DNA of 64,000 bases from Halisarca cf. caerulea. Its lineage: Eukaryota > Porifera > Demospongiae > Chondrillida > Halisarcidae. Positions 34,350 through 47,869 of the stretch are shown here, one piece after another. The stretch is from positions 4,073,639 through 4,137,638 of the forward strand of contig CAUJGJ010000242.1 of NCBI GenBank assembly GCA_963170055.1, given 5' to 3'. The notes under the pieces were generated by a model that made no database searches, was not told the origin of the DNA, and saw only the letters and a list, made by a program, of their open reading frames with translations. Positions within the stretch are counted from its first letter, which is position 1. Every line of letters begins with the position of its first letter. Position numbers and translations under genes: made by a program.

Positions 34350-36483
34350 AGTGTAACAGAAAAGGCAGACCTTCAGGTAGACGCCCACTGGGATAACACC
34401 TTTCCTCAGAGCTTCAGTCAAGTAATACAGTGTGTCATCTATTGCATTCTCCTCAGCATACAAATGAAGTATCCTGAAAAATACAGGAATATCCACAATA
34501 ATGTCCACACTAGTCTAAATAAAATACTGAAGATAGGAACTAACTGATTGTAAACAACATTAGACCCTGTCACAGCTTCATCAACATTTACATCCTCCTG
34601 CTGTTCAAGCTGCTCAATCACTGACTGAATCTCAGCTGTCTTCATTTTCAACTGGTCAACAGCTGCTTCTACTTTGTGCTAAGTGCAAGACAAACAACGT
34701 CAATGTCTCTCAGCACCACACATCACTGCTTTCAATGAGGACAAATGTCTCTCAACACCACACATCACTGCTTTCAATGAGGACAAATGTCTCTCATCAC
34801 CACACATCACTGCTTTCAATGAGGACAAATGTCTCTCATCACCACACATCGCAGCTATTGTTAGTGAACACTACCTTCTCGTCTCCAAGTTCTTGGATCT
34901 TTCTGTTCAACTCTTCACTACCTTTCTTAAGGTTTTCCTCTGTTTCAATCAACTGAGACATCTCGATTTCACCTTGCTCCAGAGCTTCCCTCACCAGTCT
35001 CTTCACTCTATCTGTGACAGCACTAACGAGAGATTCTCTTTCAGCTTTCTCCCTCTCCTCTGACAAGAATTACAACAAAGAACGTTCCAGTCACATGTCA
35101 ATCATGTGACATGACTAGTCATATGACAATCTAGTGATATGCCTAATCACATGACAATATGTGCATACCTAATCACATGCTGAGCATGTGACAGTCTCTC
35201 CTAAAGTTTACCTTTACGTTTTCTCTCATCTTCAGCAGACACAGCAGTTGCCACAGGTACAGCTGGAGTATGAGTGTGCTGATGCTGGTAAGATGTGAAG
35301 GGTGGGTAGGGGGTGGAATGGTAGCTACTTTGACTCTGAGGGTGTTGGGGCTGGGGCATTTGAGAGGAGCCAGTTGTGGATGGATATGACTGGTTTGAGC
35401 CAGTTTGAGGATACTGAGAGTAATTATTAGGAAAAGGAGTACCACCCTAGAAACAGAAAGAAGAATATGCTAGTGTGTCACTGTGTGTGTATGTACGCAT
35501 GCACGGCGGTGCGTGCAGGAATATGCTAATATGCCCAGCCAGTACTGACCCCAGTAGATGATGCAGATGGCAAACTCACATAGGTAGGCCTGGGCTGAGG
35601 TTGCTGCTGTCCTGGAGGACGAGCATAAACTGGAGACTTCTCACTAAATGCAGAACTCATTATTTGGATGAGTGTGGTCAAGTCAGATGCTTCCTATCAG
35701 GGAGGGGTACACTATACTAAAAGCAGCTAGAAGTACATATTGCTTCACTGAGGTCACATGACACTCACATGCTTCCACTCATGCAGGTACGGCAGGAAGA
35801 CCATCCCTTGTGCATTAACATACTGAGAGGGGCTTATCATCATGTCTGGAGTAGGCTGTACTATGCATGTGGGACAGTAGTAGGGGTACTCCTTACGGAG
35901 GAAAATGGCCACAGGAATGTTGTATGTTGAACCTAATTCAAAGAAACAGGAATGGACATTCATCAGATGGACCATAGATACTCCATGACATGGTTGAACT
36001 GAGGGGCAACAAGATATTATAAAATGGATCCAAGGAAAAGGTTTCAGACCACGAAATCATATTTTAGCATTTCAAAATGGGACACACAAAATAAACTTAA
36101 CATCCCCGCGAGACCACACGAAACTCACCCTGAATGTGAACGGGAATAGTTCCTGCTAAACATGCCAGGTTTTCCTTGGCGTCATTCTGGTACACTACGA
36201 GATAAAACTGAATAATACCGAGCCAACAGAAAGCGCTTTAGACCCAACTCGCTTCTCGACACTCACAGAATTCTTTTTTAGTGAGTTTGAGGGCGGTGAA
36301 GTTTTTCACTACAGCTTGAACATGCCTCGTAGTTTGGTCCACATAACGATACTATAAAAGAGCAAGAAACCATTAGTATTAACAAGTGATTCTAAACAAG
36401 GATACTAAAATCCACACGACATAAAATATGTCGATAAATACCCCAGACAGTTCGGCCTTTATCTGCTGGTCCGTGGCAGCCAT
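30846..36483 (-). CDS. TSG101: TSG101 (ESCRT-I), 10 exons
   Basis: Exons 36483-36442, 36351-36267, 36194-36129, 35932-35769, 35693-35550, 35446-35212, 35059-34875, 34678-34545, 34473-34371 and 30938-30846 join in phase to 416 residues (human 390). Exons 1-4 form the UEV domain (LAGTIPVHIQG, YNIPVAIFLRKEYPYYCP, YLPYLHEWKH-type end). Exons 5-6 are the Pro/Gln/Ser-rich linker, exons 7-8 the coiled-coil stalk, and exons 9-10 the headpiece/steadiness box (DTLYYLTEALRKGVI, ISRDQFMKRALIIKARATAG). TSG101 binds ubiquitinated cargo and P(S/T)AP motifs and, with VPS28 and VPS37, forms ESCRT-I in multivesicular-body sorting and abscission. The start context is CAAAATGG. The last intron, 3.4 kb, is far longer than the others. 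Confidence 0.96.
31396..31449. mobile_element. TAGTCTC foldback element, copy 3
   Basis: TAGTCTTGTTCCCAG ... CTGGGAACGAGACTA, 54 bp, in the last TSG101 intron. Its ends match the 19289 copy almost exactly. Confidence 0.65.
33067..33331 (-). CDS. possible first exon of a gene nested in TSG101 intron 9
   Basis: A minus-strand frame (ATG at 33331 or 33259) runs to a candidate donor ATAG|GTAGTT near 33066 and encodes up to about 88 residues. The composition is non-repetitive, for example VKRFLFKAAFKFGLTISDYIA and YRDDIGEEELYAY. A GCATGCGC (NRF1-like) site and TACGTCA lie just upstream, as expected for a CpG-type promoter. I cannot find a second exon and recognise no family, so this may be a promoter-associated chance frame. 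Confidence 0.35.
33355..33410. promoter_or_regulatory. possible promoter in TSG101 last intron
   Basis: GAGCATGCGCAATG (NRF1-like half site) and CTACGTCATA (CRE-like) lie between the minus-strand frame at 33331 and a plus-strand ATG at 33411 (MATIMADVFSDPNAK, 35 codons). This resembles the divergent promoter at 28557. Confidence 0.3.
33940..34020. repeat. degenerate pogo-like terminal sequence
   Basis: ACAGTATAACAAACCTCTCTACAAAGGACAC resembles the 54-bp units at 22398. A single diverged copy. Confidence 0.35.
34283..34344. repeat. (CA)n microsatellite
   Basis: CA tract in TSG101 intron 9, about 27 bp beyond the donor of exon 9. Confidence 0.9.
34705..34855. repeat. 42-bp repeat, three to four copies
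   Basis: Unit with CATCACTGCTTTCAATGAGG and ACAAATGTCTCTCA in the TSG101 intron between exons 7 and 8. Confidence 0.85.
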
Positions 36484-36529
36484 TTTACAACTTTTAGCCG
36501 GAAGTCTACCCTACCGAGATTCTACTCTA

Positions 36530-36579
36530 TAGTCTCGCGTACGTAGCCAGCGCGGAAAAGGGTCGGCTACGCCAGACTA
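36530..36579. mobile_element. TAGTCTC foldback element, copy 4 (diverged)
   Basis: TAGTCTCGCGTACGTAGCC ... GGCTACGCCAGACTA, 50 bp, about 47 bp upstream of the TSG101 ATG. Only the terminal TAGTCT and the hairpin form are shared with the other copies. Confidence 0.5.
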
Positions 36580-36950
36580 AATTCTACTACGACTATTCAG
36601 GACCTCGCTGAGGAAATGCAAAATAGAACCTACCAAATCATCTAGGGCTAATAGCCTATCCCTGCTTTGCAATCTGTTTTTGAGCTATTCTAATTTCTTG
36701 TCTTGTGATGAACGGCTGCAACTTTCCAAGCAAGGATATGTGCACCTTGGGATCCTATCTACATTCACTGTCCTCGATCATGTATTGAATTGAATAATGA
36801 ATCTCATTAAAAATCGCCTTAAATTTATGTGTTTTTACGGGGACTTATGCTACGTTGTGGTATATCTTCCTTCCAATTGATGTTATGCAAAGAATGTTTT
36901 ATATTACCCTGTGTTCCCGCGAAGTGCTGGATCACGCAGTATAAATGATC
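36580..36950. other. intergenic, no gene seen
   Basis: AT-rich, without convincing exons or repeats. Confidence 0.5.
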
Positions 36951-36974
36951 TCATTATACATAGCAATACAAACT

Positions 36975-37082
36975 TATACCGTATGGGTAGAAAATTTCGA
37001 GGGTTCAAATTTTCGCGAATCCCAAAATTTCCTTTATTTTGAAATTTTCGCGGGTATTAAATTTCGCGTCCCCAGCCAAAGG
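36975..37082. repeat. AAATTTTCGCGGG-type dispersed palindromic repeat
   Basis: Repeated AAATTTTCGCGAAT / GAAATTTTCGCGGGTATTAAA modules with partial dyad symmetry. The look is that of a MITE terminus common in invertebrate genomes. Boundaries are not determined. Confidence 0.4.
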
Positions 37083-37099
37083 TATCACATGAATATCAT

Positions 37100-37230
37100 T
37101 TGTGGGAACATGGGCTGCGCAGAAAAACGTTCGAAGAACATCGAAGTTATGGCAACCTTCTATTCTATCGACGAGTGCAGTTAGAGGACAGTTATTCAGA
37201 AGTAGAGCTTAGGCTTATGGTCTTTGAGGT

Positions 37231-37231
<1 letters not shown>
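37100..37231 (+). CDS. possible orphan exon
   Basis: A plus-strand frame (HRSYGNLLFYRRVQLEDSYS ...) stays open to a donor-like GAG|GTGCGC at 37229 and has non-repetitive composition. An acceptor or promoter and a partner exon are not identified. A (CA)n tract follows at 37233. Confidence 0.2.
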
Positions 37232-37278
<47 letters not shown>

Positions 37279-37540
37279 AATTAATTATCAATAATCAATT
37301 AATCCTATGGGATAAAACTATCATAATATCATGCTCTTTTTCCTACATTTGATATGCCAATAGTTAACAAAGTGTGAAATGATTTCAAAAAGGACTTAAA
37401 TGGTCCATTTTGTAGCTTCTGTGATGCAACTTGATTCTGTACGGGCTCCAAGTGGGGCCTTCACTCGTTTTACAGTAACATACACTATTATGTAATATAA
37501 AATAAGTGGGTCATGGTTCGAAGCACCATTATGCATGGTA

Positions 37541-37885
37541 GACAATGTGCGACCTGTCTAATTGTGTTCTGGGAGAGGAACTGGTGTTGCAGCTGTTTCA
37601 GCAATTTTTGTTGGTAAGTATTCAGTTGCTGATCCGTTTATGTGTACGTTATATCTGTAAGAATGAGAATGCCTGGTCTTTGTAATTTTGTCAATTACAT
37701 ATTATATTATGTACGTAGTAAATATAAATTATAATAATTGTCTACTGAAGATGTAAAATTGCTGTAATTGCTGTGCAATTTCTTGGGATGTGTCCTTTAT
37801 TTTTCTTTATCTAGTATCTTTAGCCAGGAATCATTCATTTCTTCATTGAATTCATCCATTAAGTCCGTGTGTGCCTTAGCTGGTG
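37541..37885 (+). mobile_element. fragment of the palindrome arm element
   Basis: From GACAATGTGCGACCTGTCTA to GCCTTAGCTGGTGGTGTA this matches the left palindrome arm at 48787-49143, same orientation, with small indels. It lies directly before the 22-bp minisatellite, so arm sequence borders the array here as well. Confidence 0.75.
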
Positions 37886-37929
37886 GTGTAGCCATAGAAA
37901 GACATAGAAAGTCTCAGAACACATCCCTC

Positions 37930-40900
37930 AATGTATAGAGAATACACACTCAATGTGGAGAGAACACACCACTCAATGTAGAGAGAACACATCACTCAAT
38001 GTAGAGAGAACACATCACTCAATGTAGAGAGAACACACACTCAACGTAGAGAGAACACACACTCAATGTAGAGAGAACACACACAATGTGGAGAGAACAC
38101 ACACTCAATGTGGAGAGAACACATACTCAATGTAGAGAGAACACACACTCAATGTAGAGAGAACACATCACTCAATGTGGAGAGAACACACACTCAACGT
38201 AGAGAGAACACACACTCAATGTAGAGAGAACACACACAATGTGGAGAGAACACACACTCAATGTGGAGAGAACACATACTCAATGTAGAGAGAACACACA
38301 CTCAATGTAGAGAGAACACATCACTCAATGTGGAGAGAACACACACTCAATGTGGAGAGAACACACACTCAACGTAGAGAGAACACACACTCAATGTATA
38401 GAGAGAACACACACTCAATGAGAAGAGAACACACACTCAATGTAGAGAGAACACACACTCAATGTAGAGAGAACACATCACTCAATGTAGAGAGAACACA
38501 TCACTCAATGTCGAGAGAACACACACTCAACGTAGAGAGAACACACACTCAATGTAGAGAGAACACACACAATGTGGAGAGAACACACACTCAATGTGGA
38601 GAGAACACATACTCAATGTAGAGAGAACACACACTCAACGTAGAGAGAACACACACTCAATGTAGAGAGAACACACACAATGTGGAGAGAACACACACTC
38701 AATGTGGAGAGAACACATACTCAATGTAGAGAGAACACACACTCAACGTAGAGAGAACACACACTCAATGTAGAGAGAACACACACAATGTGGAGAGAAC
38801 ACACACTCAATGTAGAGAGAACACACACTCAATGTAGAGAGAACACACTCAATGTGGAGAGAACACATCACTCAATGTAGAGAGAACACACACTCAATGT
38901 AGAGAGAACACACACTCAATGTGGAGAGAACACATCACTCAATGTAGAGAGAACACATCACTCAATGTAGAGAGAACACACACTCAACGTAGAGAGAACA
39001 CACACTCAATGTAGAGAGAACACACACAATGTGGAGAGAACACACATTCAATGTGGAGAGAACACATCACTCAATGTGGAGAGAACACACACTCAACGTA
39101 GAGAGAACACACACTCAATGTATAGAGAGAACACACACTCAATGAGAAGAGAACACACACTCAATGTAGAGAGAACACACACTCAATGTGGAGAGAACAC
39201 ATCACTCAATGTAGAGAGAACACATCACTCAATGTAGAGAGAACACACACTCAACGTAGAGAGAACACACACTCAATGTAGAGAGAACACACACAATGTG
39301 GAGAGAACACACACTCAATGTGGAGAGAACACATACTCAACGTAGAGAGAACACATCACTCAATGTAGAGAGAACACACACTCAATGTAGAGAGAACACA
39401 CACTCAATGTGGAGAGAACACATCACTCAATGTAGAGAGAACACACACTCAACGTAGAGAGAACACACACTCAACGTAGAGAGAACACACACTCAATGTG
39501 GAGAGAACACACCACTCAATGTAGAGAGAACACATCACTCAATGTAGAGAGAACACATCACTCAATGTAGAGAGAACACACACTCAACGTAGAGAGAACA
39601 CACACTCAATGTAGAGAGAACACACACAATGTGGAGAGAACACACACTCAATGTGGAGAGAACACATACTCAATGTAGAGAGAACACACACTCAATGTAG
39701 AGAGAACACATCACTCAATGTGGAGAGAACACACACTCAACGTAGAGAGAACACACACTCAATGTAGAGAGAACACACACAATGTGGAGAGAACACACAC
39801 TCAATGTGGAGAGAACACATACTCAATGTAGAGAGAACACACACTCAATGTAGAGAGAACACATCACTCAATGTGGAGAGAACACACACTCAATGTGGAG
39901 AGAACACACACTCAACGTAGAGAGAACACACACTCAATGTATAGAGAGAACACACACTCAATGAGAAGAGAACACACACTCAATGTAGAGAGAACACACA
40001 CTCAATGTAGAGAGAACACACTCAATGTAGAGAGAACACACACTCAATGTAGAGAGAACACACTCAATGTGGAGAGAACACATCACTCAATGTAGAGAGA
40101 ACACACACTCAATGTAGAGAGAACACACACTCAATGTGGAGAGAACACATCACTCAATGTAGAGAGAACACATCACTCAATGTAGAGAGAACACACACTC
40201 AACGTAGAGAGAACACACACTCAATGTAGAGAGAACACACACAATGTGGAGAGAACACACATTCAATGTGGAGAGAACACATCACTCAATGTGGAGAGAA
40301 CACACACTCAACGTAGAGAGAACACACACTCAATGTATAGAGAGAACACACACTCAATGAGAAGAGAACACACACTCAATGTAGAGAGAACACACACTCA
40401 ATGTGGAGAGAACACATCACTCAATGTAGAGAGAACACATCACTCAATGTAGAGAGAACACACACTCAACGTAGAGAGAACACACACTCAATGTAGAGAG
40501 AACACACACAATGTGGAGAGAACACACACTCAATGTGGAGAGAACACATACTCAACGTAGAGAGAACACATCACTCAATGTAGAGAGAACACACACTCAA
40601 TGTAGAGAGAACACACACTCAATGTGGAGAGAACACATCACTCAATGTAGAGAGAACACACACTCAACGTAGAGAGAACACACACTCAACGTAGAGAGAA
40701 CACACACTCAATGTGGAGAGAACACACCACTCAATGTAGAGAGAACACACACTCAATGTAGAGAGAACACACACTCAATGTGGAGAGAACACACCACTCA
40801 ACGTAGAGAGAACACACACTCAACGTAGAGAGAACACACACTCAAGTAGAGAGAACACACACTCAATGTGGAGAGAACACACACTCAATGTGGAGAGAAC

Positions 40901-43900
40901 ACACCACTCAATGTAGAGAGAACACACACTCAATGTACAGAGAACACACACTCAATGTATACCCACCACTCAATGTGGAGAGAACACACCACTCAATGTG
41001 GAGAGAACACACCACTCAATGCGGAGAGAACCACTCAATGCGGAGAGAACACACCACTCAATGTAGAGAGAACACACCACTCAATGCGGAGAGAACCACT
41101 CAATGTGGAGAGGAACACACCACTCAATGTAGAGAGAACACACACTCAATGTAGAGAGAACACACCACTCAATGTAGAGAGAACACACCACTCAATGCGG
41201 AGAGAACCACTCAATGTGGAGAGGAACACACCACTCAATGTAGAGAGAACACACACTCAATGTAGAGAGAACACACACTCAACGTAGAGAGAACACACAC
41301 TCAATGTAGAGAGAACACACACAATGTGGAGAGAACACACACTCAATGTGGAGAGAACACATACTCAATGTAGAGAGAACACACACTCAATGTAGAGAGA
41401 ACACACACTCAATGTAGAGAGAACACATCACTCAATGTAGAGAGAACACATCACTCAATGTCGAGAGAACACACACTCAACGTAGAGAGAACACACACTC
41501 AATGTAGAGAGAACACACACAATGTGGAGAGAACACACACTCAATGTGGAGAGAACACATACTCAATGTAGAGAGAACACACACTCAACGTAGAGAGAAC
41601 ACACACTCAATGTAGAGAGAACACACACAATGTGGAGAGAACACACACTCAATGTGGAGAACACATACTCAATGTAGAGAGAACACACACTCAACGTAGA
41701 GAGAACACACACTCAATGTAGAGAGAACACACACAATGTGGAGAGAACACACACTCAATGTAGAGAGAACACACACTCAATGTAGAGAGAACACACTCAA
41801 TGTGGAGAGAACACATCACTCAATGTAGAGAGAACACACACTCAACGTAGAGAGAACACACACTCAATGTGGAGAGAACACACCACTCAATGTAGAGAGA
41901 ACACACACTCAATGTAGAGAGAACACACACTCAATGTGGAGAGAACACACCACTCAACGTAGAGAGAACACACACTCAACGTAGAGAGAACACACACTCA
42001 AGTAGAGAGAACACACACTCAATGTGGAGAGAACACACACTCAATGTGGAGAGAACACACCACTCAATGTAGAGAGAACACACACTCAATGTACAGAGAA
42101 CACACACTCAATGTATACCCACCACTCAATGTGGAGAGAACACACCACTCAATGTGGAGAGAACACACCACTCAATGCGGAGAGAACCACTCAATGCGGA
42201 GAGAACACACCACTCAATGTAGAGAGAACACACCACTCAATGTAGAGAGAACACACCACTCAATGCGGAGAGAACCACTCAATGTGGAGAGGAACACACC
42301 ACTCAATGTAGAGAGAACACACACTCAATGTAGAGAGAACACACCACTCAATGTAGAGAGAACACACCACTCAATGCGGAGAGAACCACTCAATGTGGAG
42401 AGGAACACACCACTCAATGTAGAGAGAACACACACTCAATGTAGAGAGAACACACACTCAACGTAGAGAGAACACACACTCAATGTAGAGAGAACACACA
42501 CAATGTGGAGAGAACACACACTCAATGTGGAGAGAACACATACTCAATGTAGAGAGAACACACACTCAATGTAGAGAGAACACACACTCAATGTAGAGAG
42601 AACACATCACTCAATGTAGAGAGAACACATCACTCAATGTCGAGAGAACACACACTCAACGTAGAGAGAACACACACTCAATGTAGAGAGAACACACACA
42701 ATGTGGAGAGAACACACACTCAATGTGGAGAGAACACATACTCAATGTAGAGAGAACACACACTCAACGTAGAGAGAACACACACTCAATGTAGAGAGAA
42801 CACACACAATGTGGAGAGAACACACACTCAATGTGGAGAACACATACTCAATGTAGAGAGAACACACACTCAACGTAGAGAGAACACACACTCAATGTAG
42901 AGAGAACACACACAATGTGGAGAGAACACACACTCAATGTAGAGAGAACACACACTCAATGTAGAGAGAACACACTCAATGTGGAGAGAACACATCACTC
43001 AATGTAGAGAGAACACACACTCAATGTAGAGAGAACACACACTCAATGTGGAGAGAACACATCACTCAATGTAGAGAGAACACATCACTCAATGTAGAGA
43101 GAACACACACTCAACGTAGAGAGAACACACACTCAATGTAGAGAGAACACACACAATGTGGAGAGAACACACATTCAATGTGGAGAGAACACATCACTCA
43201 ATGTGGAGAGAACACACACTCAACGTAGAGAGAACACACACTCAATGTATAGAGAGAACACACACTCAATGAGAAGAGAACACACACTCAATGTAGAGAG
43301 AACACACACTCAATGTGGAGAGAACACATCACTCAATGTAGAGAGAACACATCACTTAATGTAGAGAGAACACACACTCAATGTAGAGAGAACACACTCA
43401 ATGTGGAGAGAACACATCACTCAATGTAGAGAGAACACACACTCAATGTAGAGAGAACACACACTCAATGTGGAGAGAACACATCACTCAATGTAGAGAG
43501 AACACATCACTCAATGTAGAGAGAACACACACAATGTGGAGAGAACACACATTCAATGTGGAGAGAACACATCACTCAATGTGGAGAGAACACACACTCA
43601 ACGTAGAGAGAACACACACTCAATGTATAGAGAGAACACACACTCAATGAGAAGAGAACACACACTCAATGTAGAGAGAACACACACTCAATGTGGAGAG
43701 AACACATCACTCAATGTAGAGAGAACACATCACTCAATGTAGAGAGAACACACACTCAATGTAGAGAGAACACACTCAATGTGGAGAGAACACATCACTC
43801 AATGTAGAGAGAACACACACTCAATGTAGAGAGAACACACACTCAATGTGGAGAGAACACATCACTCAATGTAGAGAGAACACATCACTCAATGTAGAGA

Positions 43901-46081
43901 GAACACACACTCAACGTAGAGAGAACACACACTCAATGTAGAGAGAACACACACAATGTGGAGAGAACACACATTCAATGTGGAGAGAACACATCACTCA
44001 ATGTGGAGAGAACACACACTCAACGTAGAGAGAACACACACTCAATGTATAGAGAGAACACACACTCAATGAGAAGAGAACACACACTCAATGTAGAGAG
44101 AACACACACTCAATGTGGAGAGAACACATCACTCAATGTAGAGAGAACACATCACTCAATGTAGAGAGAACACACACTCAATGTAGAGAGAACACACTCA
44201 ATGTGGAGAGAACACATGCATCACTCAATGTAGAGAGAACACACACTCAATGTAGAGAGAACACACACTCAATGTGGAGAGAACACATCACTCAATGTAG
44301 AGAGAACACATCACTCAATGTAGAGAGAACACACACTCAACGTAGAGAGAACACACACTCAATGTAGAGAGAACACACACAATGTGGAGAGAACACACAT
44401 TCAATGTGGAGAGAACACATCACTCAATGTGGAGAGAACACACACTCAACGTAGAGAGAACACACACTCAATGTATAGAGAGAACACACACTCAATGAGA
44501 AGAGAACACACACTCAATGAGAAGAGAACACACACTCAATGTAGAGAGAACACACACTCAATGTGGAGAGAACACATCACTCAATGTAGAGAGAACACAT
44601 CACTCAATGTAGAGAGAACACACACTCAACGTAGAGAGAACACACACTCAATGTAGAGAGAACACACACAATGTGGAGAGAACACACACTCAATGTGGAG
44701 AGAACACATACTCAACGTAGAGAGAACACATCACTCAATGTAGAGAGAACACACACTCAATGTAGAGAGAACACACACTCAATGTGGAGAGAACACATCA
44801 CTCAATGTAGAGAGAACACACACTCAACGTAGAGAGAACACACACTCAACGTAGAGAGAACACACACTCAATGTGGAGAGAACACACCACTCAATGTAGA
44901 GAGAACACACACTCAATGTAGAGAGAACACACACTCAATGTGGAGAGAACACACCACTCAACGTAGAGAGAACACACACTCAACGTAGAGAGAACACACA
45001 CTCAAGTAGAGAGAACACACACTCAATGTGGAGAGAACACACACTCAATGTGGAGAGAACACACCACTCAATGTAGAGAGAACACACACTCAATGTACAG
45101 AGAACACACACTCAATGTATACCCACCACTCAATGTGGAGAGAACACACCACTCAATGCGGAGAGAACCACTCAATGCGGAGAGAACACACCACTCAATG
45201 TAGAGAGAACACACCACTCAATGTAGAGAGAACACACCACTCAATGCGGAGAGAACCACTCAATGTGGAGAGGAACACACCACTCAATGTAGAGAGAACA
45301 CACACTCAATGTAGAGAGAACACACCACTCAATGTAGAGAGAACACACCACTCAATGCGGAGAGAACCACTCAATGTGGAGAGGAACACACCACTCAATG
45401 TAGAGAGAACACACACTCAATGTAGAGAGAACACACACTCAACGTAGAGAGAACACACACTCAATGTAGAGAGAACACACACAATGTGGAGAGAACACAC
45501 ACTCAATGTGGAGAGAACACATACTCAATGTAGAGAGAACACACACTCAACGTAGAGAGAACACACACTCAATGTAGAGAGAACACACACAATGTGGAGA
45601 GAACACACACTCAACGTAGAGAGAACACACACTCAATGTAGAGAGAACACATCACTCAATGTAGAGAGAACACACACTCAACGTGAAGAACACACACAAT
45701 GTGGAGAGAACACACATTCAATGTGGAGAGAACACATCACTCAATGTGGAGAGAACACACACTCAACGTAGAGAGAACACACACTCAATGTATAGAGAGA
45801 ACACACACTCAATGAGAAGAGAACACACACTCAATGTAGAGAGAACACACACTCAATGTGGAGAGAACACATCACTCAATGTAGAGAGAACACATCACTC
45901 AATGTAGAGAGAACACACACTCAACGTAGAGAGAACACACACTCAATGTAGAGAGAACACACACAATGTGGAGAGAACACACACTCAATGTGGAGAGAAC
46001 ACATACTCAATGTAGAGAGAACACACACTCAATCTACAGAGAACACATCACTCAATGTGGAGAGAATAACACACACTCAAT
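37930..46081. repeat. 8-kb minisatellite of ~22-bp units with higher-order blocks
   Basis: Roughly 370 copies of a 20-23-bp unit, TCAATGTAGAGAGAACACAC with A/G, C/T and length variants. Long blocks recur in the same variant order: 40868-41287 again at 42024-42466 and 45028-45447; 39031-39237 again at 40246, 43158, 43536, 43958 and 44384. Glu/Asn/Thr-rich open frames are repeat artefacts. Confidence 0.95.
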
Positions 46082-46861
46082 CAGGGTTTCTTTAGAAAAA
46101 TAGGCAAGGGGGGCAAAACAATACTTATGAAAAATATGGGGGGGGGGGCAAAGGGAGTGTGCGTGATAGCGCGCCTTCTAGGAGGGTATGGGGGTATTTT
46201 AAATTTATACCCTAAGAGGTGCATTATCAGACTCATTTGTGGTTCTCAAATGACATGATGAGATGACCAGATTTCTAGTGCTGATCTGACACTAAGCACC
46301 TATACATATATATAATATCAGGGTTCTATCTAGGATTAACTTTTTGGCGGGAAGCTTCAGTATTTCATGTCCGCTGTGCAAGACATGCCAGTAGTTTCAT
46401 ATGTACGCACACGGTATCATAATGTCTATAAAAACACAGGCAGTGCATGCACAGTGATGTAAGGATGTGCGGATATGTACGTAGTAGAGTTGTAGGGGTA
46501 CATATATAGCTAGGCCGGGGGGTCTGGGGGGATGCTCCCCCAGGGAAAATTTGAGTTTTTAGGTTATATAAGGTGGTATCTGAGGCCATTTTGGACCATT
46601 CAAGGTTGATTGTGGCACAGAATTACTCTTTGATCTTGAAGAGATTGTAGATATGCGGAACAGAAAAGGTAGAAGAACAGCTGTTTAGGTTTTAAACACT
46701 ACATTCTCCTTCTATACTCCTTATTTGTATTGAGTTCAGTTCTGTATTCAATTTTACCTCTTTAACCAATATAAGGCTAACCTAATTTTCAAGGAGGGCG
46801 AGACTCTGGCAAGGGAGGGCAAATGCCCCCCCCTCCCCATCCTCCCCTACATGAAACCCTG
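46082..46861. mobile_element. 780-bp CAGGGTT element with TCAAT target duplication
   Basis: Starts CAGGGTTTCTTTAG and ends CATGAAACCCTG. It is inserted in the minisatellite between two TCAAT copies (46077-46081 and 46862-46866). Interior copies of CAGGGTTCTATCTAGG and the AAAATGGCC block match the 26383 element in reverse orientation, so a second member may be nested inside. No transposase frame. Confidence 0.7.
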
Positions 46862-47645
46862 TCAATGTAGAGAGAACACACCACTCAATGCAGAGAGAAC
46901 ACACCACTCAATGTACAGAGAACACACCACTCAATGTAGAGAGAACACACACTCAATGTAGAGAGAACACCACTCAATGTGCAGAGAACACACCACTCAA
47001 TGTAGAGAGAACACCACTCAATGTACAGAGAAAACACACATGGAGAGAACACACACTCAATGGGGTTAGACACACTAGTCTAAAGCTGCATGTGTATGCT
47101 CAGCAGTAAACTACTGCATTGTCTCACATCTGCTGGTCCAAAGTCACTTGATCCAATGTGCCCTTGGCGCTATAGAGGCAAGAATAAGTAAAAGTTTGTG
47201 AAAAGTCAAACAGTAGAGATCACTGCCAAAAAGTCTCAAGAGCTAACTTGACAATTTGAAGGTAATCCAATCATATGCTTGTCAACTATCGTTCTTCTAG
47301 GTTGTGGAGAACACAAAACAAAATACATTGTTGTTTAAATACTAGATCCTAGAGGCATCACATTGCCCACTTTATGCCATAAGAGTATCTATGCTGTAAC
47401 TTCGTTAACTGTGTTTTAGTTTCCTAGCCATTCTTGCCTGACTGTGACACACCCTGCAAGGAGTCTGAGCATCAAGATAGTATAATCTTTCGCCAGTACT
47501 GCATCGACGGGGCGTAGACATGTCTTCCTTTACGCTAAGGGGTAGCCCCTCCATTTCACCAATTAATTAGATTGCACACAAAGCGCGCCAAAACAAGACA
47601 ACAGCCAATCAGAATGCTCAACACAAAACGGAAGTAGAACTTTAG

Positions 47646-47653
47646 TATAAAAG
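47646..47653 (+). promoter_or_regulatory. TATA box in left arm, pointing inward
   Basis: TATAAAAG followed about 30 bp later by a C/T-rich stretch (CTCGCCATTTTCCTTTGTGAG) that could hold a start site. The mirror copy is at 62973-62980. Confidence 0.4.
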
Positions 47654-47869
47654 CTGCTGTCCTCGCCATTTTCCTTTGTGAGTAGTTGTCGTGTTGGTTG
47701 CAGGCTCCAATAGCGCTGAATTCAGAAAAGGGGTAACTCCGAACCCGGGTGACCAAACCGACCAGGCTACTACCTTGCGCCCATGCTGGCGGGATCTAGG
47801 AAGCCCGTAGTAGTCTCCCTTAAGGGGTCCTGGAGTAAGTCTTTGGTGCGGGGCGTTAAGAGTCAGCCG

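Noticed and set aside
37930..46081. CRISPR-like array
   Set aside because: Units are contiguous, variable and without unique spacers, the genome is eukaryotic, and no cas-like genes are present.
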